Positions 1 through 9,368 of a DNA stretch of 45,292 nucleotides are shown here, in pieces. The notes below the pieces were generated by a model, which searched no databases, was not told where the DNA came from, and saw only the letters and a program-made list of their open reading frames with translations. Made by a program: the position numbers and the translations under genes. The DNA lies in contig JAJZDM010000017.1 in NCBI GenBank assembly GCA_021806005.1, forward strand, positions 1 through 45,292. Reading direction: 5' to 3'. Every line of letters starts with the position of its first letter. Position 1 is the first letter of the stretch. This stretch comes from Acidobacteriota bacterium (GTDB taxonomy: Bacteria > Acidobacteriota > Terriglobia > Terriglobales > Acidobacteriaceae).

Positions 1-1027
1 CCCAGATAGCAGGGTCTTCATCGCCCAGATCCCAGGCACAGACTCCCTGGACGCCGGATTGCTTGGCCAGATTGAACCGGTCCATGAAGGCGCGCTGATC
101 GGTATAGAAGACCCACTCCCGCATCTGATCGCGGTCGATGTAGAACCACGGTGTATGCTCCACCTCATCCCATTGGGTCTTGCCGCCCCAGGTGTCGCGG
201 AGTTGGATGGCCGCCGGTTCGGAGATGTAATCCGCGGTCGGGTTCGGGGTGTGCTTCTTGCCGTCAAAGATCGGAGCGCCTGTATACCAGTGATAGCCGT
301 AGAGGGCAATCCCCAGGGACAGCTTGTTGCGAGGGACGAACTGCAGCGCGTAATCCAGATTCTGCCTAGTCCACGTCCATCCATCCACCGGCCCCGGTAC
401 GGTCCAGTGGGTGCTCTGATCGTAGGTCATCAGGCAGATCAGATCGACGGACTGGGCAAGAGCTTTCAGGTCGTAGCCGCCACGCCACTCCTGGAAGATC
501 CAGGTGCTGAAGCCAGACGCTCCTGGATACCCCGGCGCATTCGGAACCACATCAATCTGCACCTGAAGATGCTCCTCGTGAAGGGCGTCTGCGATCTTCT
601 TCACCATCGCGGAGAGCCCATCCCGGTCCGTCCACATCACATCTTCAATATCCAGGTTCACGCCGTCGTAGCCATGATTACGGCACTCGCGGAGCAGAGA
701 CTGAATCAGGGCGTCCTGCGCCTTTTCATTACCCACCAATACGTGAAGTTGCTCGTGGTCGAAGAGCGCGAAGAGAGGAATAATCGTGACATGGGCCTCT
801 TTGGCTGCCTTCAGAACCAATGGCTGCGGCTCGCCGCTCACCAGGCCATCCTGGTCAAAGTGGTACCAGGTGGGCGAGATGATGTCGATCTTGTCCCGGT
901 GAGCCATGAAGGAGGCAACCGACGCATCCTGATTCCCCACCCAGAACTCGGTCTTCTGCGCCAAAACTGATAGGCTGACGAACCATAAGGCAGCCCCGCT
1001 AACGATCTTCGACAACTGCATCTTCAT
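1..1027 (-). CDS. Glycoside hydrolase family 18 protein, secreted (3' end outside window)
   Basis: The minus frame is open from an ATG at 1027 to the window edge (about 342 codons seen, no stop). Residues 1-23 form a signal peptide ending in VLAQ. The barrel carries YDGVNLDIEDV at residues 120-130, the GH18 DxxDxDxE motif in its YaaH/SleL-like form (Asn124 for the middle Asp), with Glu128 as the expected acid. Later GH18-like stretches include CLMTYDQS and GIALYGYHW. GH18 enzymes cut beta-1,4-linked GlcNAc polymers such as chitin or peptidoglycan glycan. An AAAGGA ribosome site precedes the ATG. It lies 160 bp downstream of nagA on the same strand, so its sugar product probably feeds that pathway. 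The exact substrate cannot be told from sequence. Confidence 0.88.
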   Translation of the reverse strand, partial: MKMQLSKIVSGAALWFVSLSVLAQKTEFWVGNQDASVASFMAHRDKIDIISPTWYHFDQDGLVSGEPQPLVLKAAKEAHVTIIPLFALFDHEQLHVLVGNEKAQDALIQSLLRECRNHGYDGVNLDIEDVMWTDRDGLSAMVKKIADALHEEHLQVQIDVVPNAPGYPGASGFSTWIFQEWRGGYDLKALAQSVDLICLMTYDQSTHWTVPGPVDGWTWTRQNLDYALQFVPRNKLSLGIALYGYHWYTGAPIFDGKKHTPNPTADYISEPAAIQLRDTWGGKTQWDEVEHTPWFYIDRDQMREWVFYTDQRAFMDRFNLAKQSGVQGVCAWDLGDEDPAIW

Positions 1028-1187
1028 CACGATCCTTTCGAGTGAAATCTACAGAATAAGAATGATCGGGCGTCCCGACCTCGCCCTTGCTGCCCGCCCG
1101 GAGCCAGCTACAAAAGATTCCCGGAAGTGCGAACCTGCCGGCGCAGGCACGCCTCCTGCACCATCCCCTGCGGAACTTCCTGCTCCT

Positions 1188-2324
1188 CTACTCGACCTGT
1201 CGCCCCTCGATCATGCCCCCGATACGCCGGCCTTCCGCATCAAAGCGATTGAAATTCGCCGCCGCTCCCGGCGCCATCTGTGTCAGGTGCGCCATCCCCA
1301 TCATCCGGGCCGGATTGCGCGAGGCCAGACGTACCGCCGTACCCAGCGAAGTCCCGGTGAACCGCTGCACGTTCGCGACGGCACGGTCCATCGTCAGAAC
1401 GCTGCCCGCCAGCGTCTCCCCAGACAGGCAAACCCCGTCCTTCACCACAACATCAAGATCGCCCAGCGTGTACCTGCCATCCGGCATACCCGTCGCAGAG
1501 ATTCCATCGGTCACCAGAATTCCGCGTTCCTCGCCCTTGATCTTCAGCCACAACCGGATCACCGCCGGATGCACATGCACTCCATCGCAGATCGCCTCGG
1601 CATAGATGTCATCCCGGTCCAGGATGGTGCCCGCAATGCCTGGCTCGCGATGGTCCAGCGGGCGCATCGCATTGAACAGGTGCGTCGAACTGCTGGCGCC
1701 GGCGGCAATTCCGGCCAGCGTCTCCGCCTCGGTCGCCATGCTGTGTCCCATCGAGACGCGCACACCTTTCGCCGTAACATGCTCGATCATCTCCAGGGCA
1801 TGTGGCAGTTCGGGAGCCATCGTTATCAATCGAATATGTCCTCGCGCCGCCGTCTGAAGACGGTCGAACAACTCCACGCTCGGCTCCTGCAGGCTCGCCG
1901 CCGGATGCACCCCGCGCTTGCCGTGCGAGACAAACGGACCCTCCAGATGAATCCCGACCGGCGTCGCAACAGGTGCCCCGGAGGCGTGCGAATGTGGGCG
2001 CTCGATCGCGTCCGCCAGGCGCTCCAGCGCCTTCAGCGTCAGGTCCAGCGGAGCGGTTACCGTAGTCGGAAGATAATGCGCTACACCATGCGTCGCCAGG
2101 AAACGTCCGGCCTCCGCAATTCCATCCTGGTCCGCCGCCATAAAATCAAAGGACCGCGCCCCATGAACATGGATCTCCAGGAACGCCGCCGTCAGCGTAT
2201 CGGTCGACCCATTCTCCGGCCCCGCTTCCACGCTGACGATCTTGCCGTCCTCCATCGACACCACCGGATACGCCAACTCTCCCGTATCGGTAATCAACCT
2301 TCTTGCGGTAACTTGCCTGATCAT
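1188..2324 (-). CDS. nagA: N-acetylglucosamine-6-phosphate deacetylase
   Basis: This cytoplasmic amidohydrolase removes acetate from GlcNAc-6-phosphate to give glucosamine-6-phosphate. Visible family residues are HVHG (52-55), GIHLEGPF with metal ligand Glu128, MGHS with His194, STHLFNAM with His215, and VTDGI with catalytic Asp273. The length of 378 aa is normal. The frame stays open upstream to 2486, but those extra 54 residues do not look like family sequence, so I chose the ATG at 2324 (MIRQVTARRL). It is the metabolic partner of the SIS deaminase and GlcNAc kinase a few kb away. Confidence 0.93.
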   Translation of the reverse strand: MIRQVTARRLITDTGELAYPVVSMEDGKIVSVEAGPENGSTDTLTAAFLEIHVHGARSFDFMAADQDGIAEAGRFLATHGVAHYLPTTVTAPLDLTLKALERLADAIERPHSHASGAPVATPVGIHLEGPFVSHGKRGVHPAASLQEPSVELFDRLQTAARGHIRLITMAPELPHALEMIEHVTAKGVRVSMGHSMATEAETLAGIAAGASSSTHLFNAMRPLDHREPGIAGTILDRDDIYAEAICDGVHVHPAVIRLWLKIKGEERGILVTDGISATGMPDGRYTLGDLDVVVKDGVCLSGETLAGSVLTMDRAVANVQRFTGTSLGTAVRLASRNPARMMGMAHLTQMAPGAAANFNRFDAEGRRIGGMIEGRQVE

Positions 2325-2563
2325 CCCGTGCCTGCTCTTCTTTCGTCCTGGTTCCGCCTCAATGCGAGTTCCTCTTGGATCCTCGAATGAAAGGTCGCTG
2401 CTGAAGATTCTACCCACGGCCAAGCCGTCGCTACTCGGGCCCCGCTCTGTTCCACCTTCCAGAAACCACTTACCCGCAAGAAGCAAAATATGTTTCTTCA
2501 GACTAAAAATAGCTCATAAGTTTGTGCATTTCAACATAAAATAATCACTTCAAAGGAGGCATC

Positions 2564-4738
2564 ATGCTTATGGCGCTCTACGCTCCTCTCCGGCCCGGAC
2601 GTCCCGTCCAGCATCTCAACCCTCTCCTGCCATCCCTGGCCGCGCTGTTCTTCCTGCTCCTCAGCCCGTCCATGCATGCCTTGGCGCAGGGCTCCTCAAC
2701 CTCCGGCCCCACGCTCTCTCCTCAGCCCCAGCAGATTCAGGCCCAGGGACTGGTTCCTGTCCATGCTGCGGACGTAGTGGTTCCCGGTGGCGATCCTGAA
2801 GATCTCTTTGCCGCGCAGGATCTCGGTCAGACGCTGCGTCAACGCAGTATTCTGCTCTCTCCCGCTGCTGGCCCCGCAGACCTCACCGTCAACCTTCTGC
2901 GCACTGACTCAGATCGGGCCCATCAGCTCCTCTCGGACAACCATCTCTCCTTTGACCCGGCGATGCACGATGAGGGCTACATCCTTCTCTCGCGCCAGGA
3001 TCCCTCAGGTGGCGATACCGTGAACATCATCGCGGAGACCTCCGCGGGAGTATTTTACGGAGTCCAGACCCTCAAGCAACTCGTCGAAGACAGCCACGGC
3101 GCTGCCTCCGTCTGGACCGCGACCATCCGCGACTGGCCCAGCATGAAGTACCGCGGCGAAGACGATGATCTCTCCCGCGGCCCCTTTCCGACCCTGGCCT
3201 TCATGGAGCACCAGCTTCAGGTCTTCGCCGAGCGCAAGATCAACCTCTACTCCCCCTACTTTGAAAACAACCTGGAGTACTCCAGCGACCCTCTGGCCGC
3301 ACCCCCCGGAGGAGCTCTCACTCGGGATCAGGCCAGACAACTGGTGGCCTTCGCCAGCCGCCTGCACATCATGATCGTGCCTGAGCAGGAGGCCTTCGGC
3401 CACGTCCATCACATGCTCGAATACCAGAAGTACGCCGATGTTGCAGAGACGCCACACGGCTATGTCATTGCCCCTGGCCAGGCCGGATCGCTTCCACTCA
3501 TCAAGAGCTGGTTCACTCAGATCGCCGCTGACTTTCCCAGCCCGTTTCTGCACATCGGCGCCGATGAGACCTTCGACCTCGGCATGGGCCGTACCAAGCC
3601 GGCCGTCGATCAGCGAGGTCTCGGCCCCGTCTACGCTGACTTCCTGGCCTCCATTCACAGCACCCTGGCGCCCCTCCACCGCCGTCTCCTCTTCTGGGGC
3701 GACATCGGTGACTCTGACCCCTCCGCGATCCCAGGCATTCCCAAGGACATGATCGCCATCCCCTGGATCTACTGGCATGAAGACAGCTACGACCACGACA
3801 TCCTGCCCTTCAAGAAGCAGGGTCTGGAAACCTGGGTCGCACCCGGCGACGCCAACTGGAGCGTCGTCTTTCCCAACGAGAGTGGCGCACTGGACAACAT
3901 CTCCGGATTCGTCGCAGCCGGCCAGCGCCTGGGCAGCACCGGTGTTCTGACCACCGTCTGGGATGACGACGGCGAAGGCCTCTACAACCAGGACTGGTTT
4001 GGCACCCTCTTCGGCGCCGCCGCCGGCTGGCAGTCCGGTAAGGCGGACGCTTCCTCTTATCAGGCCTCCTTCGGCCCCCTCTTCTTCGGCGATCGCTCGG
4101 GCCGCATCAACCAGGCCATGGCGGAGATCATCGCCGCCGAAGGTCTGATCGACATCAGCGACCGCGCCTTCTGGGTGGACCCCTGGAGCACGGCCGGTCT
4201 TCAGGAGGGCGACAAGCTGCGCGCCAACATTCCCGCCGCTCGCCTGCATGCTGAAAATGCCATCAGCCTCATCGAAACCGCAATGGCCAGCGAACCCTCG
4301 TTACGCGAAAAGAACGCCCTTCTGGCCATGGAACTCGGCGCCCGCCGCATCGATTTCATCGGCCTCAAGTTCCAGATCTCCGATGAGATCCGCAACGGCT
4401 ACGCCCAGGCCTACGCCATGCGCAACGATCCCTCCAGCAAAAAGGTCATCGGCAACATCCTGGACGATATCAGCAGCATGAACGGCGGCTGCCAGGATCT
4501 CCGCGACGGCTACTCTTTGCTCAAAACCCTGTATCGCCAGAGCTGGCTCGCGGAGAACCGCCCTTACTGGCTGGATAACGTCATGGTCCGCTATGACCTC
4601 CGGATTCAGCTGTGGCAAAGCCGCGGAGAACAGATCAACACGGCCATCCGGGCGATCCGTCAGACCAGCCAACTGCCCCCCGCAGCCAGCATCGGCATAC
4701 CCGGGCCGGTCACGCCATCAGCGCCCATGCCAAAGTAG
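2564..4738 (+). CDS. Secreted beta-N-acetylhexosaminidase, GH20
   Basis: The 724-aa protein has an N-terminal hydrophobic signal segment (about residues 24-42, ending HALAQG). A small N-terminal domain follows, then a GH20 barrel. The barrel contains RDWPSMKYRG and the GH20 catalytic motif HIGADETFDLG, with the Asp334-Glu335 pair used for substrate-assisted hydrolysis of terminal beta-GlcNAc or GalNAc. The C-terminal ~200 residues are helical and unassigned. The start has a very good ribosome site (AAAGGAGG, 4 nt before the ATG). The gene is divergent from nagA and converges on the DeoR regulator with only 6 bp between stops. It probably works outside the cytoplasm on chito-oligomers made by GH18-type enzymes. 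Confidence 0.9.
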   Translation: MLMALYAPLRPGRPVQHLNPLLPSLAALFFLLLSPSMHALAQGSSTSGPTLSPQPQQIQAQGLVPVHAADVVVPGGDPEDLFAAQDLGQTLRQRSILLSPAAGPADLTVNLLRTDSDRAHQLLSDNHLSFDPAMHDEGYILLSRQDPSGGDTVNIIAETSAGVFYGVQTLKQLVEDSHGAASVWTATIRDWPSMKYRGEDDDLSRGPFPTLAFMEHQLQVFAERKINLYSPYFENNLEYSSDPLAAPPGGALTRDQARQLVAFASRLHIMIVPEQEAFGHVHHMLEYQKYADVAETPHGYVIAPGQAGSLPLIKSWFTQIAADFPSPFLHIGADETFDLGMGRTKPAVDQRGLGPVYADFLASIHSTLAPLHRRLLFWGDIGDSDPSAIPGIPKDMIAIPWIYWHEDSYDHDILPFKKQGLETWVAPGDANWSVVFPNESGALDNISGFVAAGQRLGSTGVLTTVWDDDGEGLYNQDWFGTLFGAAAGWQSGKADASSYQASFGPLFFGDRSGRINQAMAEIIAAEGLIDISDRAFWVDPWSTAGLQEGDKLRANIPAARLHAENAISLIETAMASEPSLREKNALLAMELGARRIDFIGLKFQISDEIRNGYAQAYAMRNDPSSKKVIGNILDDISSMNGGCQDLRDGYSLLKTLYRQSWLAENRPYWLDNVMVRYDLRIQLWQSRGEQINTAIRAIRQTSQLPPAASIGIPGPVTPSAPMPK

Positions 4739-4744
4739 CCCGTT

Positions 4745-5530
4745 CTACGCCAGAAATACCTCGATTCCCCGGGCGGTCAGCTGTTCATGCATCTCCCGGG
4801 GAAGGTTCGTATCAGTAACCAGCATATGAATCGAGGAGATGGGACAGATCAGCGCGGGGCTGACCTCTCCCATCTTCTCCGAGCCTGCCACCACGATCAC
4901 CCGCCTCGCGTTACGTATCATGGCCTGCGACACCGCCGCCTCTTCCGGCTCCAGTGTCGTAATGCCGCGCTCCAGATCAAACCCGGTCACCCCGATGAAC
5001 GCCTTATCCAGGTAGACCTCGCGCAGAAAGTTCAGCGCTGGCTGCCCGGCCAGCGCAAAGGTCCACGCCCAGGCCAGCGTCCCCCCGGTCAGCATCGTCT
5101 TGATGGCAGGCTGGTTGCAAAGCTCCATCCCGATGTTCACCGCGTTGGTAATCACTGAGATGCCGCGCCGATGCCGCAGCGACCGCCCGATCTGGGTCGT
5201 CGTTGTCCCTGCTGTCAGGCCGATCGTCTCGTGCTCCCCAATCAGTTCGCTGGCCGCAACCCCGATCCGCCGCTTGGCCTCAACGGACCGCAACTCCCGG
5301 GCCTGAAACGAAGTATCGTGCCGAAACGGCTCATAGAGCAGTGGTTCCACCAGGGTCGCTCCGCCGTGGGTGCGCAGCACCAACCCCCGTCTCTCCAGCC
5401 GTGCCAGATCTCTTCGAATGCTCGGTGCGGAGGCTCCTACCTGATCCACCAGCTCCTGAACAGAGATATCCCCAGCCCGTAGCAGGGCCTTCATAATGCG
5501 ATCGCCGCGAACATCCGTCTTTGTAGACAT
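4745..5530 (-). CDS. DeoR-family sugar-phosphate-responsive repressor (AgaR/GlpR type)
   Basis: The 261-aa protein has an N-terminal winged helix (about residues 6-60, with VQELVDQVGASAPSIRRDL and LERRGLVLRTHGGA). A DeoR C-terminal sensor domain follows, with the ribose-5-phosphate-isomerase-like motif GLTAGTTTTQIGRSL. Members bind a phosphorylated sugar and repress sugar-use operons. It is divergent from the SIS deaminase/kinase pair, so its likely target is the shared 5531-5714 spacer, which carries a perfect inverted repeat at 5678-5698. The inducer, probably an amino-sugar phosphate, is inferred from neighbours. Confidence 0.9.
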   Translation of the reverse strand: MSTKTDVRGDRIMKALLRAGDISVQELVDQVGASAPSIRRDLARLERRGLVLRTHGGATLVEPLLYEPFRHDTSFQARELRSVEAKRRIGVAASELIGEHETIGLTAGTTTTQIGRSLRHRRGISVITNAVNIGMELCNQPAIKTMLTGGTLAWAWTFALAGQPALNFLREVYLDKAFIGVTGFDLERGITTLEPEEAAVSQAMIRNARRVIVVAGSEKMGEVSPALICPISSIHMLVTDTNLPREMHEQLTARGIEVFLA

Positions 5531-5637
5531 ATAAGAAACTTACCGAATCGGAGACAGGAAATCTCTCCATCCCACAGAGAGAATCCGAACACCTGTTGAG
5601 TGTATCCCCTGGAAACTCCGGTACAAGAATTTTCTCC

Positions 5638-5666
5638 TTGCAGCCCTCTCAAATGTACCTTATTCT
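5638..5666 (+). promoter_or_regulatory. Sigma-70-type promoter of the deaminase/kinase operon
   Basis: A -35 box TTGCAG (5638-5643) and a -10 box TATTCT (5661-5666) are separated by exactly 17 bp. Transcription would start near 5673, just ahead of the inverted repeat at 5678-5698. The call rests on motif match and position only. Confidence 0.6.
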
Positions 5667-5677
5667 GATCGTATCAA

Positions 5678-5698
5678 GCTAAAACAATCAGTTTTAGC
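5678..5698. promoter_or_regulatory. Perfect inverted repeat, candidate operator of the DeoR-type repressor
   Basis: The arms GCTAAAAC and GTTTTAGC are exact reverse complements separated by AATCA. The site sits between the predicted transcription start and the translation start at 5715, a classic position for repression. The divergent DeoR-family gene makes it the obvious candidate binder. I found no second clear copy in the nagA/GH20 spacer. Confidence 0.55.
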
Positions 5699-5714
5699 AC
5701 AAAAGAGACCTATA

Positions 5715-6857
5715 TTGTCGACATCTTCCACTCCTGCGCCCGCCCCTTTTGCTCACTGGATGCTTCGCGAGATCTTCGAGCAGCCGGACACTCTCTCCAC
5801 CACCCTGCAGCGCTACGTTGCTGACGGCAGCCTGCGCGCCGACACCTGCGCTCCTATCATCGAGTGGCTGCAGCGGGTCTCGACCAAGATCGTCATCGCC
5901 GCAAGCGGCTCCAGCCGCCACGCCGGCCTTTTGGCTGAACTCCTCATCGAAGACCTCGGTTCCATCCCGGTCGACGTCGAATACGCCAGTGAGTACTCGT
6001 ATCGTCATCAGAAGGCACTGGCGAACAATGCCGTTCTGGTCATCTCCCAATCCGGAGAGACCGCGGACACCCTCGCCGCTCTGCGCAAGGCCAATGCGGT
6101 CGGCAGCCAGACTCTGGCCATCACCAACGTGGACGGATCCACCATGGCGCGCGAGGCCACCGTCTCCTTTCCCACCGTAGCTGGCCGCGAGCGTGCCGTC
6201 CCCGCCACCAAGAGCTTCACCGCGCAACTGCTCAATCTCTATCTGCTGGCCCTGATGAGCGCCGTAGCCCGCAAGACCATGGATGCCACAGAGATTCGGC
6301 TGCGCTTGGCAGAGATGGAAGCGCTGCCCAGCCTGATAGAGACGCAACTTCGTCCCTGGGAAGAGACCATGCGCCGCATCGCCGACAGCTATCACGCTGC
6401 GCGCAACTTTCTCTTTCTCGGCCGTGGGCTGCACTATCCCATCGCTCGTGAAGGGGCTCTCAAGCTCAAAGAGTCGGCCTACCTTCACGCAGAAGGCTAC
6501 CCCAGCGGTGAACTCAAGCACGGCCCCAACGCGCTTGTCTCCCCCACCACGCCCTTGGTGATGATCGCCACCGTGGATCACTCCGCGGCAGACTCCATCG
6601 AGCGTTATGAGAAGGTCGTGCAGCTCATGCGTGACATGCGCCAGCAGGGAGCCAGCATCCTGGCCATCGCCAACTCCGGCGACCAGACGGTTGCCGCACT
6701 TGCCGACCACACCGTCTTCGTCGCCCCGGTGCGTGAACCTCTGCTCGCCATCTGTGAGACGATACCCTTGCAGCTCTTCAGCTACTGGATGGCGACCAAC
6801 AACGACATCGACGTCGACAATCCCAGAAACCTGACCAAAGCCGTGCTCGCAGAGTAG
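5715..6857 (+). CDS. SIS-domain glucosamine-6-phosphate deaminase (NagB-II / AgaS-like)
   Basis: This 380-aa protein is the two-SIS-domain isomerase half of GlmS without the glutaminase half. SIS-1 has ASGSSRHAG (63-71) and VISQSGETADT (109-119). SIS-2 has FLGRGLHYPIAREGALKLKE and YPSGELKHGPNA. Stand-alone proteins of this kind act as deaminase NagB-II, converting glucosamine-6-phosphate to fructose-6-phosphate and ammonia. No classical nagB is seen here, and nagA and a GlcNAc kinase are close by, so this is the best role. The start is TTG at 5715, placed 16 nt after the inverted repeat with a weak AAGAGA site. The first in-frame ATG (5760) has no ribosome site. A GlmS-like aminotransferase role is less likely because the glutaminase domain is missing. 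Confidence 0.85.
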   Translation: MSTSSTPAPAPFAHWMLREIFEQPDTLSTTLQRYVADGSLRADTCAPIIEWLQRVSTKIVIAASGSSRHAGLLAELLIEDLGSIPVDVEYASEYSYRHQKALANNAVLVISQSGETADTLAALRKANAVGSQTLAITNVDGSTMAREATVSFPTVAGRERAVPATKSFTAQLLNLYLLALMSAVARKTMDATEIRLRLAEMEALPSLIETQLRPWEETMRRIADSYHAARNFLFLGRGLHYPIAREGALKLKESAYLHAEGYPSGELKHGPNALVSPTTPLVMIATVDHSAADSIERYEKVVQLMRDMRQQGASILAIANSGDQTVAALADHTVFVAPVREPLLAICETIPLQLFSYWMATNNDIDVDNPRNLTKAVLAE

Positions 6858-6907
6858 CGGAGAAGCGGCAAATCTCCCAGGCACAGGATGGTGGAGTAAC
6901 TCATTGC

Positions 6908-7834
6908 ATGGCGTTCTACTTAGCGCTTGACGTAGGCGGCACCAAAACCGATTACCTGCTCGCCGATGACTCTCACGAGCTTTGCCGCACCCGCACCGGC
7001 ACAATAAAACGCATGCGCACCGACGAGTCCTCGGCCGCTGCCAATCTGGACCAGGCGCTCTCTGAACTCACCGCCAGAACCGGCATCTCGATGCAGGCCG
7101 TCACCCGCACCTGCATCGGCACCGCCGGAGAGACCGTTCCTCTGGTCACCACCTGGCTGCGCGAGTCCTTCGCCTCCCGCGTCTCCGGTGAACTGCTCCT
7201 TCTCGGTGATGTTGAGATCGCTCTGGACGCCGCCTTTCACGGCAGCATGGGCGTCCTGGCGATGGCCGGAACGGGTTCCAACGTCGCCGGCCGCCGGCCC
7301 GATGGCTCCATCGTCACAGCAGGCGGCTGGGGTCCGGAACTGGCAGATCAAGGCTCCGGGCATCGCATCGGCCACGTCGGTCTGCGCACCGCCTTCCTGG
7401 CCCGCGACGAACACCGTCCCACCCGACTCCTGGACGCCATCATGGAGTTCTGGCAGTTGCCCTCCCTCGACCTCCTCGTCGAAGCCGCCAACGCCCGTCC
7501 CGCGCCCGACGTCTCCCGCCTCACCGAGGTCATTCTGGCCTGCGCGCAACAGGGAGATCCGGTTGCCGCCGAGGTCCTTCGCCAGCAAGGGGAAGAACTC
7601 GCCTGGCTGGTGCGTCTGGTCGTCCGCCAGGTACACTCGGCAGCCATCGCCGCCAGTCCTTCCGGCAACGCGGAGCCTCCCAGCCTCGCCTTCACCGGCT
7701 CCATCATGGAGAAGGTACCACCGGTGCGTGAGGCCCTCATCACCTCGGTCCGCTCTGAGTTTCCGTCCATTCAGGTCCTGGACGGCGTCGTCGATCCTCT
7801 CCTCGGAGCTCTCTGGCGAGCCCGCACCGCCTGA
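6908..7834 (+). CDS. BadF/BadG-type ATPase, N-acetylglucosamine kinase
   Basis: The 308-aa protein has the ASKHA kinase phosphate motifs: LDVGGTKTD at residues 7-15, a CIGTAG segment, and AMAGTGSNVAGR. It also has the GGWGPELADQGSGHRIG block typical of eukaryote-like GlcNAc kinases in the BadF/BadG Pfam family. It would phosphorylate GlcNAc to GlcNAc-6-phosphate, the NagA substrate. It follows the deaminase gene by 50 bp on the same strand, so the two likely share the promoter at 5638-5666. A GGTGGAG ribosome site lies about 11 nt before the ATG. Confidence 0.87.
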   Translation: MAFYLALDVGGTKTDYLLADDSHELCRTRTGTIKRMRTDESSAAANLDQALSELTARTGISMQAVTRTCIGTAGETVPLVTTWLRESFASRVSGELLLLGDVEIALDAAFHGSMGVLAMAGTGSNVAGRRPDGSIVTAGGWGPELADQGSGHRIGHVGLRTAFLARDEHRPTRLLDAIMEFWQLPSLDLLVEAANARPAPDVSRLTEVILACAQQGDPVAAEVLRQQGEELAWLVRLVVRQVHSAAIAASPSGNAEPPSLAFTGSIMEKVPPVREALITSVRSEFPSIQVLDGVVDPLLGALWRARTA

Positions 7835-8021
7835 CCCGGCAGGATGCAACCGAACCAAGAACCCCGGGTACCCCATATCTCGCGCTTCACAGTGGGCTCG
7901 CAGAACGTCAGACTCCCCCATCGAAAGCGGATATCCCGTCGAAGTTGTGTTCGTCGCGGTTCGGACGAGCCGACATGGACTCCTCCTTCTGGGCCGGATA
8001 CATCCGATATCCCGATCGCCG

Positions 8022-9332
8022 CTACTTCCAGACCGCGGTCCCCATGGCCGTCTCATCCATCTCCCGGCCAAGCCACATCAGCCATCCCATCAGCATCAGC
8101 GCTCCAAAGTAGAGGTAGGACTGCAGCACGTTCCACCCTGGCAGATCAGCCAGGTAGTTGAAGGCGGGTAGAAAGTTCAAACACAGAAAGACCGCAACGG
8201 CCAGCACCCAGGGCCGGCGCTCCCACCAGCAGGCTTGCGCAAACCACGCCCAGGCTGCAATCCCCACTACAATCCCGTAGTGGTGCTCCCACGCCATGGG
8301 CGAAGCGGCCACCGACGCAATCCCCATGGCCGCCAGATCCGCCGTCGTCCCCCTCAGACGCCTCCACGGATACACCAGCACAGAGCCCACCAGCAGCAGC
8401 GAAGTCGCCACGGTCACGCGATACACCCAGGGAATATAGGGCGTATACACGTACGGATGATACTGCAGGTTCTCGCCGTTGAAGATCATGCGATTGATCG
8501 TGCCAAACATCGACTGGTTGGCGTAGTGGGACTGAGCCTTGTGGCTCAACCCGGCCAGCACGCCCAGATAGTCCAAGTTGTTGTGCCAGCCAAACACGGC
8601 TGCGGAGGCAGCCAGCAGCAGTGATCCACAGGCTGCAAACGCCGCCGCGGCGCCCCACCGCCTGCGCACCAGCATCCACACCAGCAACAGGACAAACTGC
8701 GGCTTCACCGCGCTCAGCAAAGCGGCCACTGCTCCGGCCCAGCGTTCTCTCCCTGTCGTCCACAGCAGCAACAGCAGCGTAAATCCAAAGGACAGGAAGG
8801 TCTGCGCGTTGCCCAGCGAGTACCCCTTGAGCAGCGGATAGCATCCCAGCGTAGCCAGCACCACGGCCAATGCGGCCGTCCAACTCATCTCTGCTCCGCG
8901 CCGCCGCAGCAGCCATCTCCCCATCGCGATGGAAACCGCTGCCACACCCCACACCGCGGCAAAGGAGAGAACCGCCAGCGTCCGCAGCATCGCCGCATCG
9001 CTCAAACCCAATCGTCGCATCGCCACCAGGGGCAGTTCGCTGGCCAGCGAGTATATCAGCGTGTCATACAGTTTAGCGTCATAGATCGGCTGCGCAGGGT
9101 ACGCCTGGAAGTAATCCAGGGACTTCATCATCGGCAGCCAGGAGTCGGTCCACTGCCGCAGATGGAAGAAAGCCTTCAGGTCCGGAATCATGTTCCCGGG
9201 ATTGCCCAGATGCAACACCCTGCAGAGCGCCCACTGCCCCACGTTGGCCAGCAGCAGGCTCACCAGCACAAACCCCAGCAGACGGCGGTCGTGCGTTCGT
9301 CCCCCCGGCCTCTGCTCCTCCATGGATGCCAT
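8022..9332 (-). CDS. Polytopic GT87/DUF2029-type glycosyltransferase
   Basis: The 436-aa protein is strongly hydrophobic, with about 9-11 transmembrane segments. Early ones include LLGFVLVSLLLANVGQWAL and later ones LYFGALMLMGWLMWL. The GT87-like pattern is visible as KGYSLGNAQTFLSFGF and SAVKPQFVLLLVWML, followed by SPMAWEHHYGIVVGI. GT87 proteins use polyprenyl-phosphate sugars on the periplasmic side of the membrane, for example as mannosyltransferases. Donor and acceptor cannot be predicted. The gene is divergent from the methyltransferase with only 36 bp between starts. An ATG 9 nt further in (9323) is an alternative start. Confidence 0.78.
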   Translation of the reverse strand: MASMEEQRPGGRTHDRRLLGFVLVSLLLANVGQWALCRVLHLGNPGNMIPDLKAFFHLRQWTDSWLPMMKSLDYFQAYPAQPIYDAKLYDTLIYSLASELPLVAMRRLGLSDAAMLRTLAVLSFAAVWGVAAVSIAMGRWLLRRRGAEMSWTAALAVVLATLGCYPLLKGYSLGNAQTFLSFGFTLLLLLWTTGRERWAGAVAALLSAVKPQFVLLLVWMLVRRRWGAAAAFAACGSLLLAASAAVFGWHNNLDYLGVLAGLSHKAQSHYANQSMFGTINRMIFNGENLQYHPYVYTPYIPWVYRVTVATSLLLVGSVLVYPWRRLRGTTADLAAMGIASVAASPMAWEHHYGIVVGIAAWAWFAQACWWERRPWVLAVAVFLCLNFLPAFNYLADLPGWNVLQSYLYFGALMLMGWLMWLGREMDETAMGTAVWK

Positions 9333-9368
9333 GCGCCCACTATATCAAGCAGCCACTATCATCACAGG

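Noticed and set aside
5558-5592. Imperfect inverted repeat around AATCTCTC/GAGAGAAT as a second operator
   Set aside because: The arms are imperfect and unlike the GCTAAAAC/GTTTTAGC site, so there is no support for the same regulator.
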